Below are positions 37,581 to 48,172 of a DNA stretch of 64,000 bases, one piece after another. The stretch is from assembly GCA_025210515.1 (NCBI GenBank), contig JAOARM010000012.1, positions 1-64,000 on the forward strand. Direction: 5' to 3'. The position numbers and the translations under genes were made by a program. The stretch's first letter is position 1; the number at the start of each line of letters is the position of its first letter. This DNA is from Vallitalea sp. Its GTDB lineage: Bacteria > Bacillota > Clostridia > Lachnospirales > Vallitaleaceae. The notes below the pieces were generated by a model. That model had not been told where the DNA came from and made no database searches. It saw only the letters and a program-made list of their open reading frames with translations.

Positions 37581-38471
37581 TTATACTTTTTCCTTAGGTA
37601 TTCTTATAGTAAAAACTGTTTTATCATCTATTCTCTTAATATCAATATTACTGTTATATTTATCTAAAATATCCTTAACAATATATAATCCAATTCCATG
37701 CTCTTGGTTATTCTTTTCCTTAGTTGTAAAACCTTCTTCAAATAATTTATCCATATATTCTATCTTTATTGGGTTACCTACATTATGCACGCTTAACTGA
37801 TAACTAACTAAGTCTTCCTCTATCATTATACGAACATTTCTATTGCCATTGTATTCAATTGTGGCTCTAAAAGCATTATCAATGAGATTCCCAAGACATC
37901 TGCATAACTCCCATTCAGGTATTATTAAGTTACTTAATCTTGTTGTTATAATTACTTGATATTGTATATGTAGTTTGTCAGCTTCATTTGATTTTGCTTG
38001 TAATAGTGCATTAATTGCTACTTTATCAGTTTTAATATTTTTATTTAGCTTTCCTATATGTTCATATATTTTGTTCAAGTACTCTACACATTCATTATAC
38101 TCTTCTAATTCCATCAAGCTATATATAATCTGAATATGATTTAAAAAATCGTGTCTTTGCATTCTTAAATCTCTATTAAGTTTCTCAATATATGAATAGG
38201 CTTCTTCTCTTAATTTAATTCTTTCTTTCCATTTCTTTAATTGAATTACATCTCTCATAACTAAATAACCATTAACAATCATCAATATGACTAAAATCAA
38301 AATAATAAAATCTGTATTAATATTTAGTTTTAATTTATGAAAGACATACTTACCTACTAGACGATATATCATTATAATAAATAGCAATATAACTTGAAGA
38401 ATATACAGTATTTTAATGTATTTGACGATATTATGAATTTTGCTATCTTCACTTCTTTTATATATAAACAT
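37581..38471 (-). CDS. sensor histidine kinase (GHKL, SpoOB-type dimerisation helix)
   Basis: A 296-residue kinase with two membrane segments (about 20-38 and 52-72), a linker, and His107 in RMQRHDFLNHIQ, the H box of AgrC/CitA-like and SpoOB-alpha kinases. The ATPase domain has NLIDNAFRAT (N box) and HGIGLYIVKDI (G box). There is almost no extracellular sensor, so it may sense the membrane. Probable partner of the LytTR regulator at 35171, with nfeD-floA between them. RBS GGAGG. Confidence 0.9.
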   Translation of the reverse strand: MFIYKRSEDSKIHNIVKYIKILYILQVILLFIIMIYRLVGKYVFHKLKLNINTDFIILILVILMIVNGYLVMRDVIQLKKWKERIKLREEAYSYIEKLNRDLRMQRHDFLNHIQIIYSLMELEEYNECVEYLNKIYEHIGKLNKNIKTDKVAINALLQAKSNEADKLHIQYQVIITTRLSNLIIPEWELCRCLGNLIDNAFRATIEYNGNRNVRIMIEEDLVSYQLSVHNVGNPIKIEYMDKLFEEGFTTKEKNNQEHGIGLYIVKDILDKYNSNIDIKRIDDKTVFTIRIPKEKV

Positions 38472-39005
38472 TATACTTCCTCCATATGATATTCTGATAC
38501 GTAAATGTTTTTCGTAGCAAACTTTTAATATAAGAAAGCTTTCTTAACTTTAAAAATACTTCTGCTAAATCAACTATTAAGATAATAATCCTGTAACAGA
38601 AGCGTTAATTATACGAGCTTAATCTCGTATACCAAATCTAAAAATTATCTGTAAGAAAATATATACTTAAATAGATATTTATATCTACTAATTATATTAT
38701 ACCTATTTATATTAATCAAATGTTACTAATCTATGTTTAACGAATATCACCAACTATAGTAAGTTGTATTAATATATAATTAATGATTTACTAATAACAA
38801 TCTGTATGTTTTGTATATAGTATAATTCAATATACTGTTACATTATCAATCCAATACAATAAATCGTTAAATATATAATAATTATATTAAAAAAATATAT
38901 TTTATGTTAGAATAAATTATAATTTTGAATTGCTGCATATAACTTTTTAAATTAATTAGCTATTTATAAAATAATTATATACTATAAACGTTAAGGATAA
39001 AATTT
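38472..39005. other. 534-nt AT-rich divergent gap without recognisable gene
   Basis: Lies between the kinase and amidase genes. I see only short palindromes such as AAGAAAGCTTTCTT near 38533 and ACGAG..CTCGT near 38614. No coding frame, riboswitch or clear promoter pair could be supported. Confidence 0.5.
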
Positions 39006-39917
39006 ATGAAAAATAAAATTGAGAAAAAAACTATTATATCCAATGTTAAATTAATTATAAATAATAAAAAAAATATTTCTGAAGTTGCCAATGAACTTAA
39101 CGTAAGCGTTAAAGTGGTTAGTCATTGGATAAGTATATATCAAAGCAATAAAAAGAAAAAAAGAATACTTATAGTCTTTGGCTTATCAGTATTTCTTCTT
39201 ATTTGTTTACCAATTATGCTATTGATATTTCCATCAAATCAGACAACTTCTGCATCACAAAAAACTTTATCTATTTTACCACAAAAAGAAAATGTTATCT
39301 CTATTACAACTGGTACAGTATTTATTGATCCTGGGCATGGATTTTCTGATCCCGGTGCACAGTCTCCCGAAGAATTAGGCATTGATTTAGTAGAAAGTGA
39401 AGTGGTACTTGATATAGGTAACAGAGTTGCAGAAATATTAAAGATGTATGATTACAATGTGATTATGTCAAGAACTGAAAATTATAATGAAGTTCAAGAA
39501 AATAAATTTTATAAAGTTTCATTAGAAAATAGAGTTAAACAAGCAGAAGAAAGTAATTCAGAAGTATTTATTTCATTACATATTAACGTTTATGAACAGT
39601 CATCAGAAATAAATGGATATGATATATATTATTGTGAAAAAGATGAATCATATAATTCCACAACAGAAAAATTTGCAAATGAAATTAGTGAAAGTTTTAT
39701 TGATAATACAGGTATTACAGATATCAACATACATATGACACCACGTAATGAATCATTTTACGTAACAAGAAAAACAACTATGCCATCTATTCTATTTGAG
39801 ATGGGCTATGCAACTAATGTATCAGACGCAACTAGACTTTTGGATAATGATTTCAAAAAAAAGCTATCTGTATCAATAGCAAAGGGAATAATTAATTATT
39901 TTAACCAAGTTGATTAG
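39006..39917 (+). CDS. membrane N-acetylmuramoyl-L-alanine amidase with N-terminal helix-turn-helix
   Basis: A 303-residue protein. The N-terminal 45 residues look like a helix-turn-helix (ISEVANELNVSVKVVSHWISIYQ), then come a membrane segment (about 57-78) and an Amidase_3 domain. The zinc and catalytic motifs are FIDPGHGFSDPGA, ESEVVLDIGNRVA, ISLHIN and LFEMGYATN. It cleaves the muramic acid-peptide bond outside the membrane. A DNA-binding-like segment on a wall hydrolase is unusual. RBS AAGGA. Confidence 0.9.
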   Translation: MKNKIEKKTIISNVKLIINNKKNISEVANELNVSVKVVSHWISIYQSNKKKKRILIVFGLSVFLLICLPIMLLIFPSNQTTSASQKTLSILPQKENVISITTGTVFIDPGHGFSDPGAQSPEELGIDLVESEVVLDIGNRVAEILKMYDYNVIMSRTENYNEVQENKFYKVSLENRVKQAEESNSEVFISLHINVYEQSSEINGYDIYYCEKDESYNSTTEKFANEISESFIDNTGITDINIHMTPRNESFYVTRKTTMPSILFEMGYATNVSDATRLLDNDFKKKLSVSIAKGIINYFNQVD

Positions 39918-39961
39918 ATGTTTTAGTAACTACTAAAATATTATGATATTTGTAATTAAAA

Positions 39962-40032
39962 ATAGACTCTAATAACTAATATACTTCATTTTTAATCAAT
40001 TAAGAACTTAAGAAATAAGTTATAGAGTCTAT
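39962..40032. terminator. large hairpin between convergent amidase and pyrE
   Basis: ATAGACTCTAATAACT pairs with AGTTATAGAGTCTAT across a 40-nt loop. It can terminate from both sides. It is the likely end of the pyrimidine operon. Confidence 0.6.
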
Positions 40033-40094
40033 GTTATTTTGTATATTGTTTTTCTATATTAACTACTGGCAACATATAACTGGGCTGATATTAA

Positions 40095-40769
40095 TTATTC
40101 GCCTCTATATATATTATAATAAGCCTCAATACTTTTCTTCATTTCATCATCTATTAATACTTGTCCATTAATTTCTCTATTATATAAATGCTCTACAACT
40201 TCATCCATTGTTACGATAGCACAAGTTTTCATGTTAAACTTGTCAGCTAATTCATTAAGTGCACTTTCTTCTCCTTGCCCTTTTTCCATTCTATCAACTG
40301 ATATAATTAAACCTTTAACATCTACATTGGCGTTTGCTTTAAGAATAGGCATAGTTTCATATATAGATGTTCCTGCTGTTGTAACATCTTCTATGATAAT
40401 TACTTTGTCTCCATCTTGTAACTTGCTACCAAGTAAAATACCTTTGTCTCCATGGTCTTTTATTTCTTTTCTATTAGAACAATATGCAACTTCTTTATCA
40501 TAACTATTACTAAGTGCAACTGCTGTTGATACACATAATGGAATTCCTTTATAAGCAGGGCCAAATAATACATCATAATCATTGTCAAAATTATCTACTA
40601 TAGCTTTTGCATAGAATTCACTTAATCTACTTATCTGACTTCCTGTTCTATAATTCCCTGTATTAACAAAAAATGGCGTTTTTCTACCACTCTTAGTTGT
40701 AAAATCACCAAAAGTTAATACTCCACATTCTACCATAAACTCAATAAAATCTTTTTTATACTGTTCCAT
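40095..40769 (-). CDS. pyrE: orotate phosphoribosyltransferase
   Basis: Makes OMP from orotate and PRPP in the cytoplasm. 224 residues with the PRPP-binding loop VIIIEDVTTAGTSI and FFVNTGNYRTG, GPAYKGIPL, typical of the clostridial form. RBS GGAGGGA. Last gene of the operon, 48 nt after pyrD. Confidence 0.96.
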   Translation of the reverse strand: MEQYKKDFIEFMVECGVLTFGDFTTKSGRKTPFFVNTGNYRTGSQISRLSEFYAKAIVDNFDNDYDVLFGPAYKGIPLCVSTAVALSNSYDKEVAYCSNRKEIKDHGDKGILLGSKLQDGDKVIIIEDVTTAGTSIYETMPILKANANVDVKGLIISVDRMEKGQGEESALNELADKFNMKTCAIVTMDEVVEHLYNREINGQVLIDDEMKKSIEAYYNIYRGE

Positions 40770-40817
40770 ATTATTCCCTCCATTTAGAATGATTATATTA
40801 TTATACTTAATTATTTT

Positions 40818-41720
40818 CTACTGTACTGCCCCAATTAACTCATTAATATCTTTAATTCCCATATCCTTCATATAAGCTTCTATTCCTTCAACTACTTCTA
40901 CTGTAGCTCTTGGATTCATGAAATTTGCTGTTCCTACTGCAACACCTGTTGCTCCTGCTAGAAGAAACTCAACTGCATCTTCTCCATTACAAATCCCTCC
41001 AAGTCCTATAATAGGTAATTTAATACTATTATAAACTTGATTAACCATTCTAATTGCAACTGGTTTTATTGCAGGCCCAGAAAATCCTCCTACTCTATTA
41101 GCTAACACTGGCTTTCTTTTATATATATCTATCTTCATCCCAAGTAATGTATTAATTAATGAGACAGCATCCGCTCCCCCTGCTTCAACTGCCTTAGCTA
41201 TTTCGGTAATATCTGTTACATTAGGACTTAATTTAACAATTAGTGGTTGTTTTGCATGCTTCTTAACTTCACTAGTAACATATTCTGCCATCTTAGTATC
41301 TGTACCAAAAGCTACACCACCCTCTTTCACATTAGGGCATGATATGTTAAGTTCAATCATATCAATATCAGCATCTTGTAATTTCCTAGTTACTTCTACA
41401 TACTCATCAACAGTTTTTCCTGCTATATTAACTATAATATTAGTATTATATTGTCTTAGAAAAGGAATATCTTCCTTAATGAAAATATCAACTCCGGGAT
41501 TCTGAAGTCCTACTGCATTAAGCATTCCTCCATATGTTTCAGCTATTCTAGGTGCTGGATTTCCAAGCCACTCATTACTTGCTACCCCTTTTACAACAAC
41601 TCCGCCAAGCTTATTAATATCTATATATGATGCATACTCTTTACCTGAACCAAAAGTACCAGAAGCTGTCATAACGGGATTATGAAATTTAACTCCTGCA
41701 ATATTAACTGAAGTATTCAT
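40818..41720 (-). CDS. pyrD: dihydroorotate dehydrogenase B, catalytic subunit
   Basis: Class 1B FMN enzyme, 300 residues. NPVMTASGTFGSG, LNAVGLQNPGV, ELNISCPNVKEGG (with the active-site Cys) and GLGGICNGEDAVEFLLAGA are characteristic. It works with PyrK to use NAD. Its ATG shares one base with the pyrK stop codon. Confidence 0.97.
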   Translation of the reverse strand: MNTSVNIAGVKFHNPVMTASGTFGSGKEYASYIDINKLGGVVVKGVASNEWLGNPAPRIAETYGGMLNAVGLQNPGVDIFIKEDIPFLRQYNTNIIVNIAGKTVDEYVEVTRKLQDADIDMIELNISCPNVKEGGVAFGTDTKMAEYVTSEVKKHAKQPLIVKLSPNVTDITEIAKAVEAGGADAVSLINTLLGMKIDIYKRKPVLANRVGGFSGPAIKPVAIRMVNQVYNSIKLPIIGLGGICNGEDAVEFLLAGATGVAVGTANFMNPRATVEVVEGIEAYMKDMGIKDINELIGAVQ

Positions 41721-42496
41721 TAAAATATTACCTCCTTAGCATCAAAAACTGGGCCATCTTTACAGACTTTTTTATAAGTATATCCTATCTCTGTATCTGC
41801 TTTTATTTTACATATACATCCAACACAAGCTCCTATTCCACAACCCATTCTCTCTTCTAATGATATCTGAGCATCAATATCTAATTCTTCTGCCATGTTT
41901 TTTACGGCTACTAACATTGGTTTTGGACCACATGAATAAATTATATCTCCTTGTACTCCTACTTTCTTCATTAAGTCAGTAACTGTACCTTTTTCTCCTA
42001 CTGAACCATCATCAGTAGCGATATGAACTTCTGCATATTTTTCAAATTCTTTCACTAAGAATGAACCAGTCCTAAATCCAAGAAATACTTTCTTCTTACC
42101 TGGCAGATTTTTTACAAGTTCAAGTAGAGGTGGAGTACCTACTCCTCCACCAACAATTATACTCTCTTTACAATCTTTTATATCAAATCCATTACCAAGT
42201 GAACCTAATATATCCACTCTATCTCCAGCTTGTAAACTTGAGAACTCTTTTGTCCCATTACCTACTACCAAATATACAATCGTTACTAATCCTTCTTCTC
42301 TATTAACCTCACATAAACTTATAGGTCTTGGCAATATTCTACTTTCTGACTTGCAATATACATTAATAAACTGCCCCGGTTTAGCTTCATTAGCTACTTG
42401 CTCTTGTTTTATTATCATTTTATATACGTTATTAGCTATTTCTTCATTAGAAATTATTAATGCTGACTGTTTGCTCTTAGAATTATCTTGACACAT
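41720..42496 (-). CDS. pyrK: dihydroorotate dehydrogenase B, electron-transfer subunit
   Basis: An FAD and 2Fe-2S protein of 258 residues that passes electrons from PyrD to NAD. RPISLCEV and GGGVGTPPLLEL are the flavin and nucleotide motifs. The cluster cysteines are in ERMGCGIGACVGCICK plus a later Cys. ATG at 42496 follows AAAGGAG; the open frame begins 16 codons earlier without an RBS. The palindromic element B lies between it and carB. Confidence 0.96.
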   Translation of the reverse strand: MCQDNSKSKQSALIISNEEIANNVYKMIIKQEQVANEAKPGQFINVYCKSESRILPRPISLCEVNREEGLVTIVYLVVGNGTKEFSSLQAGDRVDILGSLGNGFDIKDCKESIIVGGGVGTPPLLELVKNLPGKKKVFLGFRTGSFLVKEFEKYAEVHIATDDGSVGEKGTVTDLMKKVGVQGDIIYSCGPKPMLVAVKNMAEELDIDAQISLEERMGCGIGACVGCICKIKADTEIGYTYKKVCKDGPVFDAKEVIF

Positions 42497-42616
42497 ATAA
42501 TCTCCTTTCAATGCTCCTATTCTAAAAATACTAGTTAAGCCCATATACTTTATATAAAAATTTTTATCTTTATCTATTACAGTTAATTATATATCTAACC
42601 CAATATTCTCCCAAGG

Positions 42617-42744
42617 TAACCATGATACTAGCGTAGAGTGTATAGGGTAATATGTAGCACGAGCCAGGACGGCCAGGTCAGCTGTTTTAAACAGGACGTT
42701 TAACCAGCTGACGGAATATTACCCTATACACTCGGAGCGGAAAC
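42617..42744. repeat. dispersed palindromic element, copy B
   Basis: A 128-bp element with perfect outer stem AGTGTATAGGGTAATAT/ATATTACCCTATACACT and inner hairpin GTCAGCTG...CAGCTGAC around AGGAC. It is inside the pyr operon, between carB and pyrK, so it is transcribed. See copies A and C. Confidence 0.9.
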
Positions 42745-42794
42745 CCCCATGTATCTCATATACCTAACTAATATTCCCTATCTCTATTTAAAAA

Positions 42795-45700
42795 CTACTC
42801 TCCAAGATTATAAACTTCCGTATCCTCTTCTTTTATATCTGCATTCATAATATCCACTAATCCCCTAGCAGTATCTAATGAAGTAAGCACTGGTACAGAA
42901 GCTTCAATTGCAGCTCTCCTTATTCTAAATCCATCTCTAGTTGAATCATTAGCTTTTGTAGGAGTATTTATAACTAAATCTAACATACCACTCCTTATTA
43001 AATCAAGTATATTTGGAACTCCTTCACTAATTTTTTTAACAACTTGTACTTTGATACCGTGTTCTTTCAGTATATTAGCTGTACCCTCAGTAGCTACAAA
43101 TCTATATCCTTTATCTATGAATTTCTTAGCTATTGGAATAAACTCCTCTTGGTCATAAGGTTTAATAGTTGCTAATATAGTTCCATTTTCTTTTGGTATA
43201 TTCATACCTGAGCCTATAAATCCTTTGTACAAAGCTTCTTCAAATGTCTTACCTACTCCAAGCACTTCTCCTGTTGATCTCATTTCTGGCCCTAGACTTA
43301 CTTCTACATCTGGTAACTTCTGAGTTGAAAATACTGGTACTTTTATTGCTACCTTCTCTGACTCTTTGTATAATCCTGTACCATAACCTAAGTCTTTTAA
43401 TTTACTTCCTAGCATTGCTTTTGTAGCTAAATCAATCATAGGAACTCCTGTAACTTTACTAATATAAGGAACAGTTCTTGAAGACCTTGGATTAACTTCT
43501 ATAATATATAGTTCCTTTTCATATTCTATATATTGAATATTAATCATTCCCACTACTTTTAGTGCTATAGCAATTTCTTTTGTTTGTTTTAGTATCTGTT
43601 CTTTTATTTCCATGGAAATATTATTTGAAGGATATATTGATATACTATCTCCTGAATGAACTCCTGCTCTTTCAAGATGCTCCATAATTCCAGGTATTAA
43701 TATATCTTCACCATCACATATGGCATCTACCTCTATCTCTTTTCCTATAAGATAACGGTCTATTAGTACTGGATTCTTGCTATCTCTTTCAAAAGCTTGT
43801 ATTAAATATCTTCTTAACTCTACTTCATCGTAAGTAATTTCCATTCCTTGTCCACCTAGAACATATGAAGGTCTAACAAGTACAGGATATCCTAAAATAT
43901 TAGCTTCTTCTAAACCTTCCTCTAAGTTCCATACCGCTTTTCCTTTTGGTCTTTCTATGCCTAAGCTTTCCATTAACTCATCAAATTTCTCTCTATCTTC
44001 TGCTTCATCTATTTGCTCTGGTTTCGTACCTAGTACATTGATATTCATTTCATTTAGAAATCCTGCTAACTTAATAGCTGTTTGTCCACCAAACTGTAGT
44101 ATTACCCCATCTGGCTTTTCTTTTTCAATAATATTAAGTACATCCTCTTCTGTAAGTGGCTCAAAGTATAGTTTATCAGCTGTATCAAAATCTGTACTAA
44201 CTGTCTCTGGATTATTGTTAGCAATGATAGTCTCTATTCCTGCTTTTTTTAATGCTAATATGCTGTGTACACTACAATAATCAAATTCTATTCCTTGTCC
44301 TATTCTAATTGGCCCTGAACCTATTACCAATACTTTTTTCTTAGCTGATACTTCTACTTCGTCATATTCATCATAAGTTGAGTAATAATATGGTGAAAGC
44401 GCTTCAAACTCTCCTCCACATGTATCTACCATCTTAAATACTGCTTCTATATGATATGCCTTTCTAAGATTATACACTTCTATAGGTTTACACTGTACAA
44501 AATCCGCTATGGCTTTATCTGAAAAACCTTTTTTCTTAATCTGTAGCATCCATTCTCTATCTATTTCATCAATTGATTTCGTTCTAAGCATTTCTTCTTC
44601 ATCAATAATACCTTTTATCTTATTTACAAAAAACTCATCCATTCCTGTAATTTTACACACTTTATCTATTCTGTAATTTCTTCTAAGCAACTCAGCTAGG
44701 TCGAATAATCTTTCATCATCTGGAATCTGAACTCTTCTTTTTAACTCATCTAGACTTCTTGTAACTGCTTTTTTATGATATAGACTGTATTGTCCTATTT
44801 CTAGTGAACGTACTGCTTTTAATAATGCTGACTCAAAATTATTACCTATTGCCATTACCTCACCAGTTGCCATCATCTTAGTACCTAATGTTTTTTTGGC
44901 TCTTCTAAATTTATCAAAAGGCCATTTAGGTATTTTAATAACGCAGTAATCAAGAGTAGGCTCAAAACAAGCTTTTGTCTTCTTCGTTACAGCATTACTA
45001 ATTTCATCAAGCCCATATCCAAGTGCGATTTTTGTTGCTACTTTTGCAATTGGATATCCCGTTGCTTTTGAAGCTAATGCTGATGAACGACTTACTCTAG
45101 GATTAATTTCTATTACAGCGTATTCATAACTTTCTGGATGTAGTGCTAGTTGGACATTACAACCTCCTTCAATACCTATTGCATTAATGATATCAATTGA
45201 TGCTTTTCTTAGCATCTGATATTCTACATCTGATAATGTTTGTGAAGGTGCTACTACTATACTATCTCCTGTATGAACACCAACTGGGTCAATATTTTCC
45301 ATGTTACATACAGTTATACAATTACCAAATGAATCTCTCATTACTTCGTATTCTATTTCTTTCCAACCTTTTATAGATTTCTCTAAAAGGACTTGTCCTA
45401 CTCTACTTAGTTGTAATCCTGTCGCTAATATTTGCTTTAGTTCTTCTCTATCTTCGGCAATTCCTCCGCCACTTCCTCCAAGAGTATAAGCTGGTCTTAC
45501 AACTACTGGATAACCAATCTTAGCGGCAAATTCTACTCCTTCTTCCATAGTAGTTACAATTTTACTTTCTATTACTGGTTGACCTATTTTTTCCATTAGT
45601 TTCTTGAAGTCTTCTCTATCTTCTCCTTCTTTAATGGCTTCTATAGATGTTCCTATTACGCTAACATTGTACTTATCTAATATTCCTGTATCAAATAACT

Positions 45701-46001
45701 CAACTGCAAGGTTAAGCCCAGTTTGACCACCCATTCCTGCAATTAAGCTATCTGGTCTTTCAATCTTAATAACTTTTTCAATATATTTTAGTGTTAGTGG
45801 TTCTATATATACTTTATCAGCAATTTCTTTATCTGTCATTATAGTTGCTGGATTACTATTAATTAATACAGTCTCAATTCCTTCTTCTCTAAGTGCTTGA
45901 CAAGCTTGTGTTCCAGAGTAATCAAATTCTGCTGCTTGTCCAATTACTATAGGTCCTGATCCAATAACTAAAACTTTTTTAATACTTGTATCTTTTGGCA
46001 T
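42795..46001 (-). CDS. carB: carbamoyl-phosphate synthase large subunit
   Basis: 1,068 residues, normal length. Two duplicated ATP-grasp halves each start with a [16 protein letters not shown] motif. The C-terminal region from about 930 ([18 protein letters not shown]) is the allosteric MGS-like domain. Makes carbamoyl phosphate from ammonia delivered by CarA. RBS GGGAGG. 68 nt after carA. Confidence 0.98.
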   Translation of the reverse strand: MPKDTSIKKVLVIGSGPIVIGQAAEFDYSGTQACQALREEGIETVLINSNPATIMTDKEIADKVYIEPLTLKYIEKVIKIERPDSLIAGMGGQTGLNLAVELFDTGILDKYNVSVIGTSIEAIKEGEDREDFKKLMEKIGQPVIESKIVTTMEEGVEFAAKIGYPVVVRPAYTLGGSGGGIAEDREELKQILATGLQLSRVGQVLLEKSIKGWKEIEYEVMRDSFGNCITVCNMENIDPVGVHTGDSIVVAPSQTLSDVEYQMLRKASIDIINAIGIEGGCNVQLALHPESYEYAVIEINPRVSRSSALASKATGYPIAKVATKIALGYGLDEISNAVTKKTKACFEPTLDYCVIKIPKWPFDKFRRAKKTLGTKMMATGEVMAIGNNFESALLKAVRSLEIGQYSLYHKKAVTRSLDELKRRVQIPDDERLFDLAELLRRNYRIDKVCKITGMDEFFVNKIKGIIDEEEMLRTKSIDEIDREWMLQIKKKGFSDKAIADFVQCKPIEVYNLRKAYHIEAVFKMVDTCGGEFEALSPYYYSTYDEYDEVEVSAKKKVLVIGSGPIRIGQGIEFDYCSVHSILALKKAGIETIIANNNPETVSTDFDTADKLYFEPLTEEDVLNIIEKEKPDGVILQFGGQTAIKLAGFLNEMNINVLGTKPEQIDEAEDREKFDELMESLGIERPKGKAVWNLEEGLEEANILGYPVLVRPSYVLGGQGMEITYDEVELRRYLIQAFERDSKNPVLIDRYLIGKEIEVDAICDGEDILIPGIMEHLERAGVHSGDSISIYPSNNISMEIKEQILKQTKEIAIALKVVGMINIQYIEYEKELYIIEVNPRSSRTVPYISKVTGVPMIDLATKAMLGSKLKDLGYGTGLYKESEKVAIKVPVFSTQKLPDVEVSLGPEMRSTGEVLGVGKTFEEALYKGFIGSGMNIPKENGTILATIKPYDQEEFIPIAKKFIDKGYRFVATEGTANILKEHGIKVQVVKKISEGVPNILDLIRSGMLDLVINTPTKANDSTRDGFRIRRAAIEASVPVLTSLDTARGLVDIMNADIKEEDTEVYNLGE

Positions 46002-46069
46002 TCAATATTCCTCCCTATGTATTATATCTATATATATTCAAATGTATGCTGACAACTCTATATGTAATA

Positions 46070-47131
46070 TTATTTTATATTCATAACCTCTACAAATTCA
46101 TCAAATATTCCATCTGTATCATAAGGCCCTGGACAAGCCTCTGGATGAAATTGAATACTATATATTTTATTTTCTTTGTGCTTCATACCTTCTATAGTAT
46201 CATCATTCATATTAATATGAGTGACATCTACATTTTCTGGTAATCCTTCTTTTGTTACAACGTATCCATGATTCTGAGATGTAATCATAATTCTATTTTT
46301 TGCAATATCTTTGACAGGGTGATTTGCACCTCTATGTCCAAATTTTAGTTTTTCTGTATTTCCTCCAAGTGCTAATGCTATTAATTGATGTCCTAAACAT
46401 ATTCCCGTAATAGGCTTTTGCCCTATTAATTTTTTAATTTCATTTATTGAATCTTGAATGTCTTTTGGATCTCCAGGCCCATTAGATAAGAAAATACCGT
46501 GTGGGTTAACTGATAATATTTCTTCTGCTTTTGCAGTGGCTGGGAATATAGTCATCTTGCAACCTCTTTCTCTAAAAGAGTTAATTATATTATTTTTGAT
46601 TCCAAAATCCATTATTGCTATATGTAATCCTTCTCCCTCAATGACTTTGACCTCTTTAGTAGTCACTTCTTTTACTGCTGTTGTATTATTAAAGCTGTCA
46701 AGTTGAAGCTTAATTTGACTATCAGTTAAATCCCTAACTGTTATAATTCCTTTCATTGTTCCATGATTTCTTATAATCTTAGTTAAGGCTCTAGTATCTA
46801 TGCCTTCAAGCCCTAGAATTCTATTCTCTTTTAGATACGTATCTAATTCAAATTCGCATCTCCAATTACTTGGATTATTACATTTTTCTCTTACAATAAA
46901 TCCTCTAACTTTAACTTCTTTCGATTGCATATCATCAAGGTTTATTCCATAATTACCTATAAGAGGATATGTCATCGTTACTATTTGTCCATAGTATGAT
47001 GGATCAGTAAGTACTTCTTGATATCCTGTCATTCCTGTATTAAATACAACTTCACCAACTGTTTCTTTCAGATAGCCAAAAGCTCTACCGTGAAAAACTG
47101 TTCCATTCTCTAGTATTAATCTTGCTTTCAT
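46070..47131 (-). CDS. carA: carbamoyl-phosphate synthase small subunit
   Basis: The glutaminase subunit, 353 residues. Class I amidotransferase motifs GICLGHQLIALALGG (nucleophile Cys) and IQFHPEACPGP (His/Glu) are present, after the CarA N-terminal domain (FNTGMTGYQEVLTDPSY). RBS AAAGGGG. It lies 19 nt after pyrF. Confidence 0.98.
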   Translation of the reverse strand: MKARLILENGTVFHGRAFGYLKETVGEVVFNTGMTGYQEVLTDPSYYGQIVTMTYPLIGNYGINLDDMQSKEVKVRGFIVREKCNNPSNWRCEFELDTYLKENRILGLEGIDTRALTKIIRNHGTMKGIITVRDLTDSQIKLQLDSFNNTTAVKEVTTKEVKVIEGEGLHIAIMDFGIKNNIINSFRERGCKMTIFPATAKAEEILSVNPHGIFLSNGPGDPKDIQDSINEIKKLIGQKPITGICLGHQLIALALGGNTEKLKFGHRGANHPVKDIAKNRIMITSQNHGYVVTKEGLPENVDVTHINMNDDTIEGMKHKENKIYSIQFHPEACPGPYDTDGIFDEFVEVMNIK

Positions 47132-47150
47132 ATTACATATACCCCTTTCT

Positions 47151-48074
47151 CTATCGTACTCTATTCAAATCATCCCTCATATTAATAACTGCTTCTCTAG
47201 AAGCTTTTCCGAATTCCTCTGGTTTAAACTTTATCTTATATTCTTCTTTAGTATATGCCGCAATAATACCTCTTGAAGAATTTACTATTGCTCCTAATCC
47301 ATCACTGTTAAAGCATCCTGCTAAATCTTCTGCTGTAGCTCCTTGTGCTCCGTAACCCGGTACTAAGAAAAATGTCTTTGGCATAATTTTTCTAAGCTTT
47401 TTACTTTGTTCTGGATAAGTCGCTCCCACTACTGCTCCAACTCTACTATATCCAAGCTTACCCATGGATTGCTCACCCCATTTTGCTACTAAACTTCCTA
47501 CTCTTTCATATATTTTATCTCCACCAGTTATTAAGTCCTGTATTTCTCCACTGTTAGGATTAGATGTTTTTACTAGTACAAATAATCCTCTGTCATATGT
47601 GTTACAGTTACCAATATAAGGCTCTATTGAATCATAACCTAGATATGGATTAAGAGTAATAAAATCTTCTTTGTATATCTCTATTTCTTCATCTTCAATC
47701 TTAACTCTACCAATATGTCCATCTGAATACGCTTGTGCTGTTGATGCTATATCACTTCTTTTAATATCTCCTATTACTATTAAACCTTTTTCTCTAGCGT
47801 AATTAATTGTTTCTAGATAAGCACTAAGTCCTTGAACTCCATACTGCTCGTACATAGCTATCTGTGGCTTAACAGCTGGAACTAAATCATATATGTTGTC
47901 AATTATTTCTTTATTGAAGTTAACTAATGCATCTGCTACACCTTCTAATGTTTTTCCATATTTTTCATATGAAGCTGTCCTTATATAATCTGGCACAAAA
48001 TTTAGTCTTGGGTCAAGTCCTACTACTGTTGGGTTATTCATTTCCTGCATTTTAGTTATTAATTTATCTATCAT
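47151..48074 (-). CDS. pyrF: orotidine 5'-phosphate decarboxylase (long type 2)
   Basis: Converts OMP to UMP. 307 residues, the longer subfamily rather than the 240-residue form. Catalytic residues are in GDIKRSDIASTAQAYS. TVVGLDPRL and the phosphate-binding LVPGYGAQGATAED are typical. RBS GGAGG. It lies between pyrC and carA. Confidence 0.96.
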   Translation of the reverse strand: MIDKLITKMQEMNNPTVVGLDPRLNFVPDYIRTASYEKYGKTLEGVADALVNFNKEIIDNIYDLVPAVKPQIAMYEQYGVQGLSAYLETINYAREKGLIVIGDIKRSDIASTAQAYSDGHIGRVKIEDEEIEIYKEDFITLNPYLGYDSIEPYIGNCNTYDRGLFVLVKTSNPNSGEIQDLITGGDKIYERVGSLVAKWGEQSMGKLGYSRVGAVVGATYPEQSKKLRKIMPKTFFLVPGYGAQGATAEDLAGCFNSDGLGAIVNSSRGIIAAYTKEEYKIKFKPEEFGKASREAVINMRDDLNRVR

Positions 48075-48172
48075 ATTATTTCCTCCTATAGTGTTCTATA
48101 TTTTTATTTTGTTATTTTTAATATCTTTTCTAGTAAGCCGTTACTTCTTAGTACAATCTACTGCTTACATTA

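Noticed and set aside
38472..39005. Regulatory RNA in the 534-nt gap
   Set aside because: Only short palindromes and AT-rich sequence; nothing conserved could be recognised.
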